Source: an uncultured Flavobacteriaceae bacterium (GTDB taxonomy: Bacteria; Bacteroidota; Bacteroidia; Flavobacteriales; Flavobacteriaceae). From it: 64,000 bases of DNA. A program made the translations under genes and the position numbers. The stretch's first letter is position 1. Each line of letters starts with the position of its first letter. The stretch spans positions 186,001 through 250,000 of the forward strand of contig CANMFQ010000005.1 of the NCBI GenBank assembly GCA_947497145.1, read 5' to 3'. Of the stretch, positions 10,008 through 18,800 are shown piece after piece. Under the pieces are notes generated by a model. It did no database searches and had not been told where the DNA came from. It saw nothing but the letters and a program-made list of their open reading frames with translations.

Positions 10008-10721
10008 ATGCTACAGCGAATAAATCTAGAACATATTCTTTTTTTAGATATTGAAACCGTTCCAGAGTTTGAACATTTTGAAGCGCTTGACGACGAAAAA
10101 AAAGAATTGTGGGCGCAAAAATCAAAATATCAGCGTAAAGATGACTATACCGCTGAGGAATATTATGAACGTGCTGGCATATGGGCCGAATTTGGAAAAA
10201 TCGTCTGCATTTCTGTTGGCTATTTTAATTTTAAAAATGATCTTAGAACATTTAGAACAACTACTTTTCATGGAGAAGAAGCCAGTTTATTAAAAGCATT
10301 TAAAAATTTACTTAATACCCATTTTAGCAGTCCTAAACATCTTTTATGTGGGCATAATGCTAAAGAATTCGACTTCCCATATATAGCCAGACGTATGATT
10401 ATTCATGGCATAGAACTACCTTATAAACTGAATCTTTTTGGTAAAAAACCTTGGGAAATTCCCCATTTAGACACTATGGAACTATGGAAATTTGGCGATT
10501 TTAAACACTATACATCATTAAAATTATTGGCCAACATCTTGGGTATAGCATCACCAAAAGATGATATTGACGGGAGTCAGGTACGTAGCGTATATTACGA
10601 AGATAAAGACATTGACCGCATTATTATCTATTGCGAAAAAGATGTTGTTACCACCGCCCAAGTATTCTTACGATTAAGCAATGAAGCATTGCTTAATGAA
10701 AACGAAATTAAAAAAGTATAA
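10008..10721 (+). CDS. Predicted 3'-5' exonuclease (DNA polymerase B-like exonuclease domain)
   Basis: 237 residues. The N-terminal ILFLDIETVPEF supplies the first DEDD-type metal-binding pair (DxE). GHNAKEFDFPYIARRM carries the second motif, and the C-terminal region ends with IIYCEKDVVTTAQVFLRL, the third motif with conserved Asp. This fits the PolB-like predicted exonuclease family common in Bacteroidota, which probably acts on DNA or RNA 3' ends. There is no polymerase domain. It stands alone between divergent and spaced genes, so context gives no further clue. Confidence 0.85.
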   Translation: MLQRINLEHILFLDIETVPEFEHFEALDDEKKELWAQKSKYQRKDDYTAEEYYERAGIWAEFGKIVCISVGYFNFKNDLRTFRTTTFHGEEASLLKAFKNLLNTHFSSPKHLLCGHNAKEFDFPYIARRMIIHGIELPYKLNLFGKKPWEIPHLDTMELWKFGDFKHYTSLKLLANILGIASPKDDIDGSQVRSVYYEDKDIDRIIIYCEKDVVTTAQVFLRLSNEALLNENEIKKV

Positions 10722-10931
10722 GGTGTCTTTTTCATTATAAACAAAGAAGTGATTACCGCGTATCAAAAGAAACACTTTTTTTAGTTAAAATCGCTATACT
10801 ACAGCTACCCGCTACAGTTCACTAGCACACACTACATATTGAAAATCAATACATTAAATACTAAAACTGTGCAATTCAATGGAATTTAGAGCAATCTGGC
10901 GTTAAAATATCAATTTAACTGTTCTGTTTGC

Positions 10932-10939
10932 TATATTTG
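10932..10939 (+). promoter_or_regulatory. Predicted -7 promoter element for the FKBP gene
   Basis: TATATTTG exactly matches the Bacteroidota -7 consensus TAnnTTTG, 68 bases before the start of the FKBP-type gene. The implied 5' leader of about 60 bases is T- and A-rich. No clear -33 TTG is placed at the ideal distance. Confidence 0.5.
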
Positions 10940-11006
10940 CCCCCTGCCGTTTTTTTATAGAAAAATGGCGATTACAATGACTTAATATCGCAAAAACACT
11001 CTTTTT

Positions 11007-11465
11007 ATGAAATACTTTATATACAGTTTTCTTATCGTTTTTTTTGTATCGTGCAATAAGAATGAAAAAACAACTCCTGTTGATTATACTGCCCAAAATG
11101 AGGCTGACATTGTATCCTATATTGCAGACAACAACTTAGAAGCACAAAGAAGCGATAGCGGTCTTTATTATAGTATAGACGAGGAAGGAACAGGCGAAAG
11201 ACCCACAGCTTCTTCTAATGTAACCGTAGCATACAAAGGATACTTTCTTAACAAAACAGTATTTGACGAAAGCGACTCAGAGGGTATTTCATTTGGTTTG
11301 CAACAAGTCATACAAGGTTGGACAGAGGGTATTACGTACTTCAAAGAAGGTGGTAGTGGCATTCTTTTAATACCTGCTCATTTAGCATATGGAAACAGAG
11401 GTCGTAGCAATATTCCCCCAGGCTCTGTACTAGTCTTTGACATACGTCTAATATCAATAAATTAA
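11007..11465 (+). CDS. FKBP-type peptidyl-prolyl cis-trans isomerase, lipoprotein
   Basis: 152 residues. The N-terminus is a lipoprotein signal with lipobox VSC (cysteine at about 16). The rest is an FKBP domain: GLYYSIDEEGTG, VTVAYKGYF, VIQGWTEGITYFKEGG and IPAHLAYGNRG, ending PPGSVLVFDIRLISI. It catalyses prolyl isomerisation and, being a lipoprotein, should help fold proteins in the periplasm or at the outer membrane. A dimerisation domain of the FkpA type is absent. Similar short FKBP lipoproteins in gliding flavobacteria include GldI, but no gliding genes are adjacent, so that name is not applied. Confidence 0.9.
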   Translation: MKYFIYSFLIVFFVSCNKNEKTTPVDYTAQNEADIVSYIADNNLEAQRSDSGLYYSIDEEGTGERPTASSNVTVAYKGYFLNKTVFDESDSEGISFGLQQVIQGWTEGITYFKEGGSGILLIPAHLAYGNRGRSNIPPGSVLVFDIRLISIN

Positions 11466-11640
11466 AGCCGTATTCATCAACATTTTTTACCGTAACTGAC
11501 AAAATTTCTAACCAGAAACTAGATTAAAGGGAAGTGAGGTTATTTAAAAAAAAGAGCCAAGAGCCAGGACTAAAAAGTCTTTGTTCTTAACTCTTGTAGT
11601 GCAGTGGTCTGTATACTCCATCCTTTTTAAAAGCCCTAGG

Positions 11641-11699
11641 TAGTGTCTAGTAGGAAATACACAAAAAGTAAATTTGCTTCTTTTCCCAAGCAGACACTA
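11641..11699. repeat. Dispersed hairpin element, copy 1
   Basis: 59-bp element bounded by an inverted repeat (TAGTGTCT at 11641-11648, AGACACTA at 11692-11699). It aligns with 27576-27632: over the first 43 columns about 32 bases match, including a shared AAATTTG in the loop, and the terminal stems differ by a compensated change (T-A here, C-G there). It resembles a REP-like or MITE-derived unit lying downstream of genes. No protein-coding partner is visible. Confidence 0.6.
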
Positions 11700-11707
11700 G
11701 GCAAAAA

Positions 11708-12706
11708 CTACGTATTGTATTTGAGTTGTACATACACCGGAAAATGATCACTATATCCCCCAATATATTTTTTTCCTGCATAGGTTCGATACGGGGTACC
11801 TTTAAATTTCCCTTCAAATTCAACTAAAAAATCTTCATCAAAAATATTAGCATGCGCAAAACTATGCGTGCCCTTTTCATAATTAAAAAAATTATGCGAC
11901 ACCATAATCTGGTCAAACATCAACCATGAATTTTTATAATTTGCGCTTCCTCTTTCAGGTGTCAGCAATTTTTCCATAGGGTTATATAGCCGTTCAGACT
12001 GCATTAATTTCTGTATACTTTTGGCTTTTGGCCCATCATTAAAATCACCCATAATAATGTAGTTGGGGTTTTCTATAGTTTCTTCTATGGTTTTCATATA
12101 ACCTAAAATAGTCTCTGCCGCCTGCTCTCTTTTAAAACTCGTCTCTTGATCTCCATCTCTACGTGACGGCCAATGGTTTACAAAAATGTGTACTTCTTCT
12201 CCATTTAGCTTTCCTTTTACATACAAAATGTCTCGTGTAGCATCTCGTCGGCCATTCTTTTCAAAAATCAATAAGGTAATAGGTTCTGAAAATAATACTT
12301 CAAAATAATTCTTATGATAAATCAGTGCAGTATCAATACCCCGCTCATCAGGTGAATCATAATGTACATAACCGTAATCAATATCTTTAAGTGGGCCAGT
12401 GCTAATTAAATCTTTTATAGCCCTTTTATTTTCAACCTCAGCAATACCCATGAGCACAGGTGGGTTATTTGTAGCCTTAGTACCCACCTCTGCAATGGTT
12501 TTTGCCAATTTATGCAGTTTTCGACTATAGCGCTTTTTCGACCATTTCTTATATCCATTGGGCGTAAAATCATTGTCTAAAGTCTTCGAATCTTCATGTA
12601 TATCAAAGAGATTTTCTAAATTGTAAAACCCTATTGTGAATAGCGCATTTACTTTTTTTCTTTTAAAAATGGAGAAAAACATCGTTTTTAGTATTGGGGT
12701 GGTCAA
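11708..12706 (-). CDS. Endonuclease/exonuclease/phosphatase (EEP) family protein
   Basis: 332 residues. EEP-fold motifs are in order: YNLENLFD near the N-terminus, GIAEVENKRA (metal-binding Glu), HFVNHWPSRRDGD in the middle (catalytic His/Asn region), IMGDFNDGP and a final GYSDHFPV (catalytic Asp-His). The family hydrolyses phosphodiester or phosphomonoester bonds in nucleic acids, lipids or inositol phosphates, and the substrate cannot be told. There is no convincing signal peptide; the N-terminus MFFSIFKRKK is short and basic. The inner Met at 12682 may be the true start. Confidence 0.88.
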   Translation of the reverse strand: MTTPILKTMFFSIFKRKKVNALFTIGFYNLENLFDIHEDSKTLDNDFTPNGYKKWSKKRYSRKLHKLAKTIAEVGTKATNNPPVLMGIAEVENKRAIKDLISTGPLKDIDYGYVHYDSPDERGIDTALIYHKNYFEVLFSEPITLLIFEKNGRRDATRDILYVKGKLNGEEVHIFVNHWPSRRDGDQETSFKREQAAETILGYMKTIEETIENPNYIIMGDFNDGPKAKSIQKLMQSERLYNPMEKLLTPERGSANYKNSWLMFDQIMVSHNFFNYEKGTHSFAHANIFDEDFLVEFEGKFKGTPYRTYAGKKYIGGYSDHFPVYVQLKYNT

Positions 12707-12724
12707 TTTACGAAAATCGTTACC

Positions 12725-12732
12725 TAGATTTG
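12725..12732 (+). promoter_or_regulatory. Predicted -7 promoter element for hflX
   Basis: TAGATTTG matches TAnnTTTG and lies 17 bases before the hflX start codon, which implies a very short 5' leader. It overlaps the promoter region of the divergent EEP-family gene. Confidence 0.6.
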
Positions 12733-12749
12733 TATTTTAAATACGGTTT

Positions 12750-13961
12750 ATGTTAGAAAAGAAAACTACAGATTATGAAAAGGCGGTTCTTATAGGTATT
12801 ATGAACCGTGAGCAGACTGAAGAAAAGGTTGCAGAATATCTTGATGAACTTGAGTTCTTAACCTATACAGCAGGTGGAGAAGTATATAAACGCTTTACAC
12901 AGCGTATGGATGTACCCAACCCCAAAACCCTCATAGGTTCGGGTAAAATGCAGGAAGTTGAAGCCTATGTAGAAGCTAACGATATTGGTTCTGTTATTTT
13001 TGATGATGAACTTACCCCTGCACAGCAACGCAATATAGAAAAGCAATTACGCTGTAAAATTATTGACCGCACCAGCCTTATCTTAGATATTTTTGCCCAA
13101 CGAGCACAAACCAGTTATGCACGTACGCAGGTAGAACTGGCGCAATATGAATACCTATTACCACGACTTACAGGACTATGGACACACCTTGAGCGCCAAA
13201 AAGGAGGTATTGGTATGCGTGGCCCTGGGGAAACAGAAATTGAAACAGATAGGCGTATTGTTCGTGACAGAATTTCTTTACTGAAAAAGAAACTCCTAAA
13301 AATAGACCGCCAAATGGAAACCCAACGCGGTAACCGTGGCGCCTTGGTGCGTGTTGCACTAGTAGGTTACACCAATGTAGGTAAATCAACACTAATGAAT
13401 GTCGTAAGCAAAAGTGATGTTTTTGCTGAAAACAAGCTCTTTGCAACGCTTGATACTACGGTACGTAAAGTCGTTATTGGCAATCTTCCTTTTTTGCTTA
13501 GTGATACGGTAGGTTTTATTCGAAAATTACCAACCCAATTGGTGGAGAGTTTCAAAAGTACTTTAGATGAAGTTCGCGAAGCTGATTTGTTACTCCACAT
13601 TGTAGATATATCACACCCGCAATTTGAAGAACATATCGATTCGGTAAACAAAATTCTTGACGAAATAAAAAGTGCCGACAAAAAGACTATTATGGTCTTC
13701 AATAAAATTGATCAATACACCCATGAAACTATTGATGATGATGATTTGGTAACCGAAAAAACAGGAAAGCACTTCACCATAGAAGAATGGAAAAAAACAT
13801 GGATGCAAAAAGTTGGCGATCGCGCCCTCTTCATTTCGGCCTTAAACAAAGAAAACTTAGACGAATTTAGAAAACGTGTTTATGATGAAGTACGCGATAT
13901 ACATGTGACACGTTTTCCGTACAACAACTTTTTATATCCTGAACATTTAGACGAGTATTAG
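12750..13961 (+). CDS. hflX: Ribosome-associated GTPase HflX
   Basis: 403 residues. The N-terminal HflX domain contains LIGSGKMQEVEAYVEA and DRTSLILDIFAQRA, followed by the conserved GGIGMRGPGETEIETDRR (about 152-169). The G domain has Walker A GYTNVGKST (206-214), G3 DTVGFIRKLP and G4 NKID. HflX binds the 50S subunit and splits stalled 70S ribosomes, notably under heat stress, using GTP. Length and motif order are normal for the family. A structured non-coding element begins 5 bases after the stop. Confidence 0.97.
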   Translation: MLEKKTTDYEKAVLIGIMNREQTEEKVAEYLDELEFLTYTAGGEVYKRFTQRMDVPNPKTLIGSGKMQEVEAYVEANDIGSVIFDDELTPAQQRNIEKQLRCKIIDRTSLILDIFAQRAQTSYARTQVELAQYEYLLPRLTGLWTHLERQKGGIGMRGPGETEIETDRRIVRDRISLLKKKLLKIDRQMETQRGNRGALVRVALVGYTNVGKSTLMNVVSKSDVFAENKLFATLDTTVRKVVIGNLPFLLSDTVGFIRKLPTQLVESFKSTLDEVREADLLLHIVDISHPQFEEHIDSVNKILDEIKSADKKTIMVFNKIDQYTHETIDDDDLVTEKTGKHFTIEEWKKTWMQKVGDRALFISALNKENLDEFRKRVYDEVRDIHVTRFPYNNFLYPEHLDEY

Positions 13962-13965
13962 TTGG

Positions 13966-14056
13966 GCACAACCACACAAAAAAGTGTGGTCGGGCTTTCC
14001 GCTGTATTTTTTTAGGCAAAAAGGCCTAAAAAAGATGCCGCTGCAATCCCTTGTGC
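13966..14056 (+). repeat. Branched inverted-repeat element directly after hflX
   Basis: The segment can form a multi-stem junction. Outer arms are GCACAA (13966-13971) and TTGTGC (14051-14056). Hairpin 1 pairs CCACAC (13972-13977) with GTGTGG (13984-13989). Hairpin 2 pairs a TTTTTTAGGC arm with GCCTAAAAAA around a short A-rich loop. Single-stranded blocks TCGGGCTTTCCGCTG and TGCCGCTGCAATCCC flank hairpin 2. I recall similar GGGCTTTCCGCT...CCGCTGCAATCCC elements between genes of other flavobacteria, so this may be a family-wide REP-like repeat. That recollection is unverified. Confidence 0.6.
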
Positions 14057-14660
14057 AAAAAAAACACCACATTAACTGTAAACCGCAACAACAAACACTT
14101 GACAAAAGCAAACCAACACTCGCTACAGCATGCTGAGGGCATTAAAAGGCATCATTACCTGTAAACAAATGTAGGGCCACAAAACGCACTAACCTGTACG
14201 CCTTAGATTAATATTCTGGTGTTTATTGTCATTTTTTACTGTAATGCACAGTTTCTACATAGTAGTTACTAGAATGTATTAGAAATACTACTAGATTTTC
14301 AAAGTCATCTCAAAAGAAAAAGTCAAGATGAGTTCTTTATCAAAGAGACATAATGCTATTGAACAAATAAGTATGTTACTATAACCAATTTTATATATCA
14401 ATCTGTATTAAAATTATAGTACAGTACTACACTTTGCAACCATTGAATAGTAATATTGATTTTCACTATAAAATATGAGGTGAAAAACATCCTTTACTAG
14501 TATAAAAACACCTCCCTTTTCAAATCTATTTAGCTGTATGCATATCATAAAAGCGTCGTTCATCGATGAAATAAAACATCTTATATTTTTTACAACAGTA
14601 TAGAAGTAGTTCACAACAATAATTTAATCAAACCGTAAAACCAACATACCTTTACACTGT

Positions 14661-14839
14661 AATTAAGAAACGGTATTCTTATTATGAAACAAAACAAATC
14701 GAAACTTTGAACTTAACCCAACTTCTGCGGTATTGACCCCAAATCGATACTATAGAACCTGAAAATTTTAAGAATACCAACCCAAATCTTTTACACACCT
14801 ACTTAATAAGAAAAAGCCCTCGAAATCAGAGGGCTTTTT
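14661..14839 (+). ncRNA. Putative structured small RNA, copy 1 (6S-like candidate)
   Basis: Start is inferred 7 bases after a -7-like TACCTTTA (14647-14654); the end is a hairpin terminator (14811-14839). Pairings inside are ATTAAG 14662-14667 with CTTAAT 14802-14807, GGTATTCTTA 14672-14681 with TAAGAATACC 14769-14778, and an apical hairpin GTATTG 14730-14735 with CGATAC 14745-14750 around the invariant loop ACCCCAAAT. This long rod with an internal bubble and short outer stem resembles 6S RNA. A flavobacterial 6S family (6S-Flavo) is known, but I cannot confirm membership by eye. Confidence 0.5.
14811..14839 (+). terminator. Intrinsic terminator of putative sRNA copy 1
   Basis: AAAAAGCCCTC (14811-14821), a 7-base loop, then GAGGGCTTTTT (14829-14839): a GC-rich stem with a U-tract. 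The sequence reads as a terminator in both directions. Confidence 0.85.
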
Positions 14840-15127
14840 CTTTGCAATAAACTTGCATTCAAAAATCATTTATTTTTCATACTCAGTAATTTCTTCAAAC
14901 AAAACGCTATGCTACCCTTTTTATATTTCATCTTGTGTACTACAATTGAAAAAACAATTTATTTTATGGTGTTTTTAAGTTTCATAATAACATTTTAAAA
15001 CAAAAAGTGTGGTAAAAAAAAGCGGTTCATCGATGAAATAAAACACCTTGTATTTTTTACAACATTATAGGGGTAGTTCACAACAATCATTTAATTAAAT
15101 CGCAAAACCACCATACCTTTACACTGT

Positions 15128-15306
15128 AATTAAGAAACGGTATTCATATTATTTGATACAACAAAGCAATAATAAAAACTTAACCTAACTTCTGGCGTAT
15201 TGACCCCAAATCGGTACTATAGAACCTGAAAATTTTAAGAATACCTACCCAAATCTTTTACACACCTACTTAATAAGAAAAAGCCCTCTACGTCAGAGGG
15301 CTTTTT
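15128..15306 (+). ncRNA. Putative structured small RNA, copy 2
   Basis: Same layout as copy 1: TACCTTTA at 15114-15121, conserved GGTATTC...GAATACC and ATTAAG...CTTAAT pairings, and an apical GTATTG/CGGTAC stem in which the A-to-G change keeps pairing as T-G. Terminator is at 15278-15306. The 5' third (after GGTATTC) differs from copy 1 but equals copy 3. The transcript start is inferred. Confidence 0.5.
15278..15306 (+). terminator. Intrinsic terminator of putative sRNA copy 2
   Basis: AAAAAGCCCTCT, loop ACGTC, AGAGGGCTTTTT. The stem matches copy 1 with a changed loop, as expected if the hairpin is under selection. Confidence 0.85.
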
Positions 15307-15592
15307 CTTTGCAATAAACTTGCATTCCAAAATCATTTATTTTTCATACTCAGTAATTTCTTCAAACAAAACGCTATGCTACCCTTTTTATATTTCATCT
15401 TGTGTACTACAATTGAAAACAACTAATTTTTTGGTGTTTTTAAGTTTCATAATAACATTTTAAAACAAAAAGTGTGGTGAAAAAAAGCAGTTCATCGATG
15501 AAATAAAACACCTTGTATTTTTTACAACATTATAGAGGTAGTTCACAACAATCATTTAATTAAATCGTAAAACCACCATACCTTTACACTGT

Positions 15593-15770
15593 AATTAAGA
15601 AACGGTATTCATATTATTTGATACAACAAAGCGATAATAAAAACTTAACCTAACTTCTGGCGTATTGACCCCAAATCGGTACTATAGAACCTGAAAATTT
15701 TAAGAATACCCACCCAAATCTTTTACACACCTACTTAATAAGAAAAAGCCCTCTAAGTTAGAGGGTTTTT
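15593..15770 (+). ncRNA. Putative structured small RNA, copy 3
   Basis: TACCTTTA at 15579-15586, the same internal pairings as copy 2, and a terminator at 15743-15770. Nearly identical to copy 2 up to the terminator. The homology ends within a few bases after the terminator, which supports the terminator as the functional 3' end of the unit. Confidence 0.5.
15743..15770 (+). terminator. Intrinsic terminator of putative sRNA copy 3
   Basis: Left arm CCCTCTAA and right arm TTAGAGGG with flanking A and T runs. The stem is longer toward the loop than in copies 1 and 2, and the base of the stem pairs slightly less well. Confidence 0.8.
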
Positions 15771-15846
15771 CTTTGTATTTAATCGACCTAAAAGGGTAAT
15801 GAAATAACACCAACTATAGCACTCCCCTGAATTTAATAAACTGGTA

Positions 15847-18800
15847 TCAACGTTTTAATGTAAAATGACTTTTATAAAGCTTTTGAATACCATCTTGGGT
15901 GTATAAAATTTTAAACCAATAATCAGACGAAGGCATAACAACACCATTTTTAGTACCATTCCAACCACTAGTATTGGGTTGAATTTGATAAATAAGTGTA
16001 CCATATCGATCAAAAATAAAAATCTCAGGATTTTCTAACAATGCTACACCTACTACATTCCATACATCATTAATACCATCTCCATTTGGGGTGAAAAATT
16101 TGGGATGATCTATCACAAATACCGTTGTTGATTTGCTTCCACAGCCATGTATATCTTGTACAGTAATGGTTCGTTCACCAAACAAAACATCTTCAAAAAT
16201 AGGTGAAGATTGGTAATTTCCGTCATCCAACCGATATTCATAGGTTCCCTTTCCTACTACAGATACTTCAATAATATTATTATCAGAAAATGTTTCACTA
16301 GTTACCTCGGCAGTAACACTTTGAGGCACATATGACGGAATAACAAGGGTGCTTTTAAAAAAGTCACACCCACTTCTCTTGTTAATAGCCCGTATCCAAT
16401 ACATGCCTGTAGCACCTGCCGAAATCATTGGTCCATTTTCATCAGCAATTAAATTAGCTGCTTCTGCCGTATCTCCTAAAAACCACTCAAAACTATATAT
16501 ATCTTCATCTAATTCTGAATCAATAACAGGAAAAGGCATCATACGTTCTTCATTTTCATCAAAACAAAGTACATATTGCTCATCAAAATCAATAGGAGGA
16601 ACAGAGTTCACCGATAGCTCCAGTGGTACTATTTGAAAACAATCACTAGCATTTTGATCTACCCTAATATAAATGGTTTGCCGCGTAGCAACTGTATTTT
16701 CAAAAGCTGTAGGATTACCGATAGCGTTCGTATTTTGGGCAATAGCATCAGCTTCCAACTCATAATAGCTAAGGCTAATAGTTGCTGGGTCAATTCCATT
16801 AAGCAGTTGGTTTTCTCTTACGGTTATATTGAACACATCAATACCATCGGTGTCTGTTTCACATTCTTCAATAGTGTCCAGTTCCTTGTTAATATCGGCG
16901 TATATAGTGGTTTGCAAGTTTAAGGTAGTTCGTGAAAAACAGCCTGTTTGTTGGTTTGTTCCTAAAACAATTAGTGTTTTTTCTAAAACATCAATGGTAT
17001 AATTCTCGGGGTCACTAATTGAGTTATTAGCGGTATAATCTGCCTCTGATTCAAAATACGAAAGCTCAATAACAGTATTCGCTTGCGTTATCTCATTCCT
17101 GCTCTCTGTTAAGTTATAAACCGTGGTTACTTCATCATTACAATACCGCAATGTTCCCACGATCAAATCAGGGTTTGGATTTACAACCAACTGAAAAGTC
17201 ATATCGGTAGAATAGCACTCATCAACATCTTTTACCCCATCACCATCCGTATCAAATTGTGCTCTCACATAAATGGTCTGCGGGTTTGTGGTATTTTCAT
17301 AAGGGGCAGTAATGGGTGCCACATCATTTTTTGCATTATCAAGACTTGTATGATAACTCACGAATATGGCTTCGGTTTGAGCACCAATAACCTCAGCGGT
17401 TTTCGTACTTAAATCAAAAATTGCTTTGTCGGTATCACTACACAATTCGTAAGCAGTTATCGTATTGGTGATCGGTACGGGTTTTACTCGTAACTGAATA
17501 TGCTCACCCATACTTACACATGAATTTAAATCTTCATTTTCAACCCTAACATAAATGTCTTGTAGATTGGGAGCACTTGTATTTCGGTAGTTAGTGGCGT
17601 CAATAGCATTGACCTCAGCTAAGGCATCACTTACATTTTGATAGTACGATACCGCATAATTAGCTCCAGGAGGTAATAGGTTGATAATTTGAGCACTTGC
17701 ATCACTAAAATTAAAGGTAGTCACACCGTTATTAACAGGTTCATCATCGGTTAATCTATCATCACAGACCTCGTAGGTTAATTTAAAATTTGCAGGTATT
17801 TGCGTTGCACTAACGATCAAATCAATTTCTGCTATGCGCAGGCAGCCCGTGGTATTATCGATAACTCTTGCATATACTTTTGATGAGGGCGTGGGGTTTT
17901 CATATGACTCAGGAGTTGCAATGAAAGTTCCATTATTTTGAGCCGCAGCCTGAGAAGTAAAATAAATGAATGTTTCATTTTCATGATTATCTGAAATTAA
18001 TTCATTTGCTTCTAACAAATTAAAGAATGTTATACCATCCAAATCATCATCACATTGTATTAATTCAATATTGGGTTTAATTACAGGTAGGGGCTTTACT
18101 TCTAAATTAAAAGAGCTTATTGAAAAACATTGAGCGCTAGCTACACTTTCTATACGTGTAAATATCGTTTGTGGGTTTGTGGTGTTGGTATGTGTTGTAA
18201 TTTCCGTTCCGGCAACGGCATTTTGCGCAGCTGCTTGAGATAAGTAAAATTTAACAGCAAAGTCTGATGCTGATTGTGTTCCTAGTACTTCGGGTATTTT
18301 TGCTGTTACATCAAAACTGACGCTACCATTGGTATCGTCTCCATCCATAGCGTCATCGCACTTTACAAAATCTGTAGGTTTATTTGCAATAGGCTTTTTC
18401 ACTACACTAATAGTAAAAGCAGCTGTTTCAAAACACGTTTGTGTTGTTTCGGCAATTCGCAAATAAATAGTTTCATTGGGTAATGTATTGCTGTATGGAA
18501 ACGTTATGGGATTGGCATTGGTATTAGCATCATTTTGTGTTTTGTGATAACTAACACTAAATTTACTTCTGTCTTGAGTACCAAAAGCCCGGTTGGTATT
18601 TGCCGAAAACTCAAAGCTTTCAACACCATTGCCATCCGTTTCACAGATAACAACATCTAAAGGCGGCGCATCAATAACGGGTGGTACAACAAACTCAACT
18701 TCTACAGGGTCTAGGGTAGCCGCACAACTTCCTGCTAAGGCAACCATCACGCTATAACTACCATTTCCGTCTGTATTATAATCTACATTATACATGGCAT

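Larger units (their letters stand above)
14550..15775 (+). repeat. Three tandem copies of an about 466-bp non-coding unit
   Basis: Units begin at the 13-mer GTTCATCGATGAA at 14558, 15025 and 15490 (periods 467 and 465). Copies 2 and 3 are nearly identical; copy 1 is more diverged in the segment just after the promoter-like element. Copy 3 ends just after its terminator, near 15775, so the last unit lacks the post-terminator spacer. Each unit has a 12-bp palindrome, a promoter-like TACCTTTA, about 150 bases of conserved sequence with matching stems, and a hairpin terminator. No ORF is preserved through the units. Confidence 0.9.

Noticed and set aside
11550..11605. GAGCCAAGAGCCAGG...TTCTTAACTCTTG stretch considered as an IS end
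   Set aside because: Only short, imperfect symmetry is present, with no transposase or target duplication; it may be a common flavobacterial intergenic repeat but cannot be supported here.
14414..14614. 66-codon minus-strand ORF at the head of the tandem repeats
   Set aside because: It spans the repeat boundary, is not conserved in copies 2 and 3, and its composition is Phe/Tyr/Val-rich noise of AT-rich DNA.
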